A stretch of 64,000 bases of DNA, taken from Stigmatella erecta. GTDB lineage: Bacteria > Myxococcota > Myxococcia > Myxococcales > Myxococcaceae. Position 1 is the stretch's first letter, and each line of letters begins with the position of its first letter. Of this stretch, positions 61,351 through 64,000 are shown piece by piece. The notes beneath the pieces are model-generated. The model was not told where the DNA came from. It searched no databases and saw only the letters and a program-made list of their open reading frames with translations. The position numbers and the translations under genes are program-made. The DNA lies in the NCBI RefSeq assembly GCF_900111745.1, contig NZ_FOIJ01000008.1:310001-374000 (forward strand). Reading direction: 5' to 3'.

Positions 61351-63032
61351 GTGCGCCTCGTGCGCCGTGGTAGGTGCAAGGTGAAGGTGGAGCCCTGGCC
61401 CAACGCGCTTTGAACGGTGATGCGGCCTCCCAGCATCGCCGCCAGGCGCCGGCAGATGGACAGGCCCAGGCCTGTGCCGCCATACGCGCGCGTGGGGGAG
61501 CTGTCCACCTGCTGGAAGTCCTCGAAGATTTTCTCTTGGTGTTCCACCGCGATGCCGATGCCCGTGTCCTTCACGGAGATGAGCACCAGGGCCTGCGGCG
61601 CCTGGTACTCGGCCGTCACCTGGATGGAGCCCTCGTGGGTGAACTTGAGCGCGTTGGACAGGAGGTTGAGGACGATCTGCTTCACCTTCTGCCGGTCGCT
61701 GTGCACCTCCGGGAGCTTGGAGGGCAGGGTGGCGTCCACCCCGAGCTTGGTGCGCGCGATGATGGGATCCAGCTCCGCCATCACCTCCTGGAGGAGCTCC
61801 GGCAGCTCGAAGTCCGACAGGTTGAGCGGCATGCGGCCCGCTTCGATGCGGGTGATGTCGAGAATCTCGTTGATGACCTGGAGCAGGTGCCGCCCGTTGG
61901 AGTCGATGCGCTGCAGGTTGCGCTTCTGCGTGGGCATCATCTCCCCGGACACCCCCTGGAGCAGCATGTTGGTGTAGCCGAGGATGGCGTTGAGCGGGGT
62001 GCGGAACTCGTGGGACATGTTGGCCAGGAACTGGGATTTGGCCGCGCTGGCCTGCTCGAGCTGGAGCGCCTGCCGGCGCAGCTTCTCGTTCTGCTCGGCC
62101 AGCTCCGCGGTGGCCGTGTGGACCTTGGCCTCCAGCTCGCTGGAGGCCGTCTTGAGCTGCTCCAGCAGCCGGGCCTTCTCGCGCGTCTCGGTCCGGTCGT
62201 TGAGCAGGGTGACGATGGAGGCCGTCTCGCCCTGGTCCGTGAGCACCTTGCTGGCCACGGCCTCCATGGGCAGGGGCGCGCCCGTGGAGGGCTCCACCAG
62301 CTGAAGCTCGCCGCGCCAGCGCCGGGCGCCCCCCTGGGAGAGCAGGTGGGAGAGGAACGAGGAGAAGTGCGCGTCGTTGGTGCGCACGCGGCGCCGGGCC
62401 GCCTCGCCGCTGCCGGCCGGGGTGGAGAAGAGCCGCTCGGCCGGATCATTCATCAGCACCATGCTCCCGGACGGGTCCGTGAGGATGATGGGGTTGGGCA
62501 CCGAGTCGAGGATGAGGTCCAGGCGCAGCCGCTCCGAGCGGGCCTCCTGCTCCGAGGCGCGCAGCCGCCGGTAGCTCTCGCCAAGCGCCTGCGTGGCGCG
62601 GCCCAGGTCCGTCACGTTGCGCAGCACGCTCATCACCCCCTGCACGCCATCGGCCTCGCGCATGGGGGTGGTGACCAGCTCGAAGAGCAGGTCGGTGCCC
62701 TGTTGCGGGTCCACCAGCGACAGCTCGCGCCGGCGCACGGTGGAGGCCCCCCCGGTGGCGGTGCTGGCGAGCGCGGTGGTGAACAGGCGCTGGTTGAGCT
62801 CCACCGCCCGGCGGCGCCCCTCGCTGGCGCCCGTGTCCGCGATCAGCAGCTCGCGGGCCCGCGCGTTGGCAATGCGCAGGTGCCCCGCCTCGGTGGTGAA
62901 CAGCAGCGGATCGGTGACCGCGTCCAGCAGGCGCATGAGGATGATCTGGTCCGCGGAGGCGGCCGGGGTTCCTGGGGGTGACGGCTCCTCGGGAAGGGGG
63001 CTGGAGGGCATCAGGGGCGCGGAGGAGGACAC
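61347..63032 (-). CDS. Soluble PAS histidine kinase
   Basis: The 561-residue kinase (GTG start) lacks transmembrane segments. Two PAS domains (about 30-150 and 165-290) precede a coiled coil (EQLKTASSELEAKVHTATAE), then HisKA with NMSHEFRTPLNAILGY (His near 340), and HATPase_c with LLSNALKFTHEG, DTGIGIAVEHQEKIFEDF and GGTGLGLSI. It likely senses a cytoplasmic cue and phosphorylates the coupled receiver. Four bases separate it from the GvpA/J-like gene upstream. Confidence 0.95.
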   Translation of the reverse strand: MSSSAPLMPSSPLPEEPSPPGTPAASADQIILMRLLDAVTDPLLFTTEAGHLRIANARARELLIADTGASEGRRRAVELNQRLFTTALASTATGGASTVRRRELSLVDPQQGTDLLFELVTTPMREADGVQGVMSVLRNVTDLGRATQALGESYRRLRASEQEARSERLRLDLILDSVPNPIILTDPSGSMVLMNDPAERLFSTPAGSGEAARRRVRTNDAHFSSFLSHLLSQGGARRWRGELQLVEPSTGAPLPMEAVASKVLTDQGETASIVTLLNDRTETREKARLLEQLKTASSELEAKVHTATAELAEQNEKLRRQALQLEQASAAKSQFLANMSHEFRTPLNAILGYTNMLLQGVSGEMMPTQKRNLQRIDSNGRHLLQVINEILDITRIEAGRMPLNLSDFELPELLQEVMAELDPIIARTKLGVDATLPSKLPEVHSDRQKVKQIVLNLLSNALKFTHEGSIQVTAEYQAPQALVLISVKDTGIGIAVEHQEKIFEDFQQVDSSPTRAYGGTGLGLSICRRLAAMLGGRITVQSALGQGSTFTLHLPRRTRRT

Positions 63033-63036
63033 GGCG

Positions 63037-63246
63037 CTACGCTCCGGTCCCCGTCATGCCGGGAGGCGGGGCGGGCGGCTCCAGGTGGGTGTCCACGGCC
63101 TCCACGGTGAGGTGGAGCCTGTCCGGGCCGGACAGGGGGCCTGTCCGCGGCGCATGGGGGCGCACCTCGAACCGGATGCCCTGATCCAGGACACGGTCCA
63201 GAATGTCGACGAGGCTGGTGACTCCGGGGTTTCGGGCGACAGGCAT
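63037..63246 (-). CDS. GvpA/GvpJ-like small protein
   Basis: The 69-residue protein from ATG at 63246 (GGGAG site) contains SLVDILDRVLDQGIRFEV, which fits the first helix of the GvpA/GvpJ/GvpM gas vesicle family (SL..vLDRvLDkG). It ends with LHLTVEAVDTHLE, compared with the second helix (vasVdtyL). The middle beta-hairpin region is divergent and Pro-rich. An in-frame ATG at 63285 would add 13 basic residues. Being the first gene of an operon with a GvpL/F-family protein strengthens the call. Assignment is by motif and context only. Confidence 0.6.
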   Translation of the reverse strand: MPVARNPGVTSLVDILDRVLDQGIRFEVRPHAPRTGPLSGPDRLHLTVEAVDTHLEPPAPPPGMTGTGA

Positions 63247-63281
63247 CCGGGACTCCCGCGGGAGGTGCCCCCGCGCTCCTT

Positions 63282-63301
63282 TCATAGCGCGTCATAGCGC
63301 G
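63282..63301 (+). repeat. Tandem 10-bp duplication TCATAGCGCG x2
   Basis: Two perfect copies of TCATAGCGCG lie directly at the upstream end of the GvpA/J-like gene, one covering the alternative ATG at 63285. They may be a regulatory site or chance duplication. Repeat is read directly; function unknown. Confidence 0.6.
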
Positions 63302-63476
63302 CCCGGCCCGGGGGACCCCACGGTTTCGGCAAAGGTCCGCAAATGGCCAACACCTGGGAGTCCACTCTGTTGCCTCGAACACACCGCCCCTGGGCCGAGG
63401 CCCGTAGCGAGCAGCCAGGGAAGCAGGCCCCGGCACGCGCCTTACCGGCCTCCGGGGGCATCCCTAGCCTTGGAGC

Positions 63477-64000
63477 ATGAAGGAAGAGCGAATCAACCCC
63501 TCTCTCTGGACAACGACCGCGCACGGCAGACGCTTCCCGGTGCTGCCCGGAGACTTGACGGTCGACGTGGCCGTCATCGGAGGCGGCATCGCGGGCCTCA
63601 CCACCGCGTGGCTGCTGAAAAAGGCGGGCAAGAAGGTCGCGGTCCTGGAGATGAACCGGATTCTCACCGGCCAGACAGGACAGACCACCGCTCACCTCAC
63701 GGAGCTGCTCGACACCCCGTACTCCACGCTGCGCTCGGACTTTGGCGAGCGGGGCGCGCGCATGGCCGCCGCCTCCAGCCGGGCCTCCATCGAGCAGATC
63801 GCCTCGATCGTGAAGGAGCTGAACATCGACTGCGGCTTCCAGCGGGTGCCCCTGTACCGCTACGCGGAGACCGACGCGCAGCTGCGCGAGCTGGAGAAGG
63901 AAATCAACGCGGCGCAGGAGGCGGGGCTGATGGTCCGCTTCACCCGCGACACGCCCTTGCCCCTTCCGGTGAAGGGCGCGCTGCGGCTGGAGGACCAGGC
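63477..64000 (+). CDS. FAD-dependent oxidoreductase, N-terminal part (cut by window end)
   Basis: An open frame from ATG at 63477 runs off the window. The first 174 residues have the FAD-binding Rossmann motif VIGGGIAGLTTAWLL, and GQTTAHLTE shortly after. This pattern fits DAO-type oxidoreductases, some of which end in a Rieske 2Fe-2S domain; that part is not visible. It is divergent from the GvpA/J-kinase operon with about 230 bases between starts. The substrate is unknown. Confidence 0.85.
   Translation, partial: MKEERINPSLWTTTAHGRRFPVLPGDLTVDVAVIGGGIAGLTTAWLLKKAGKKVAVLEMNRILTGQTGQTTAHLTELLDTPYSTLRSDFGERGARMAAASSRASIEQIASIVKELNIDCGFQRVPLYRYAETDAQLRELEKEINAAQEAGLMVRFTRDTPLPLPVKGALRLEDQ

Overview
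The window is GC-rich, densely coded DNA, with most gaps under 200 bases, many 4-base ATGA/GTGA overlaps, frequent GTG starts and long spurious ORFs on the opposite strands. It looks like a chromosomal segment of a myxobacterium, probably suborder Cystobacterineae (Myxococcus/Stigmatella/Cystobacter type). This is inferred from a complete elb-type ether-lipid cluster with its multifunctional ElbD enzyme, a ferrochelatase with an internal cysteine cluster, and abundant signalling proteins (FHA-GGDEF, PAS kinases, an ECF sigma factor with a soluble zinc-motif partner). I see no rRNA, tRNA, insertion sequence, prophage or CRISPR array. No stretch over about 300 bases lacks a gene.

Region by region. 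1-2.6 kb: end of a SpoU/TrmH-family methyltransferase, then lolA with a retropepsin-like lipoprotein. 2.6-10.9 kb: a leftward run of an AAA+ Clp-like ATPase fused to an RF2-like module, RNase J, YajQ, a CBM9-like exported protein, RimO and an EEP-family phosphatase/nuclease. 11-17.9 kb: monooxygenase-fold protein, endonuclease V, a 3'-truncated metallophosphoesterase, ECF sigma/putative anti-sigma pair, hotdog thioesterase, PcrA/UvrD helicase, DUF2277. 17.9-29.1 kb: secreted EEP protein, beta-propeller lipoprotein, adenosine deaminase, atypical SDR, MltA, a disordered membrane-anchored protein, a ten-helix sensor kinase, GNAT acetyltransferase and GlgC. 29.3-31 kb: FHA-GGDEF diguanylate cyclase and a metallo-beta-lactamase-fold hydrolase.

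31-39.8 kb: the five-gene leftward ether-lipid type operon (epimerase, HAD-IB hydrolase, LarA-like protein, ElbD, epimerase). 40 kb: a histone-tail/SWIB mini-protein with a terminator. 40.5-45.8 kb: treY-glgX alpha-glucan genes. 45.9-50.3 kb: TerC, ApaG, ferrochelatase, a lipoprotein and a Sua5-type TsaC. 50.3-56.4 kb: TIGR01777 protein, then a translationally coupled Gld-type ABC exporter operon (ATPase, permease, GldG-like, DUF4340). 56.5-60 kb: LysM/NlpC-P60 protein, small membrane protein, XRE regulator, MFS exporter. 60-63.3 kb: a tight operon in which a GvpA/J-like small protein and a GvpL/F-family protein flank a soluble PAS histidine kinase and its receiver. The window ends inside a FAD-dependent oxidoreductase.

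The most unusual items are the gas-vesicle-protein/two-component operon (60034-63285) and the Clp-ATPase/inactive-release-factor fusion (8103-10922). After these come the SWIB/histone-tail protein with a ribosome-site hairpin, and the LarA-like protein inside the ether-lipid cluster.
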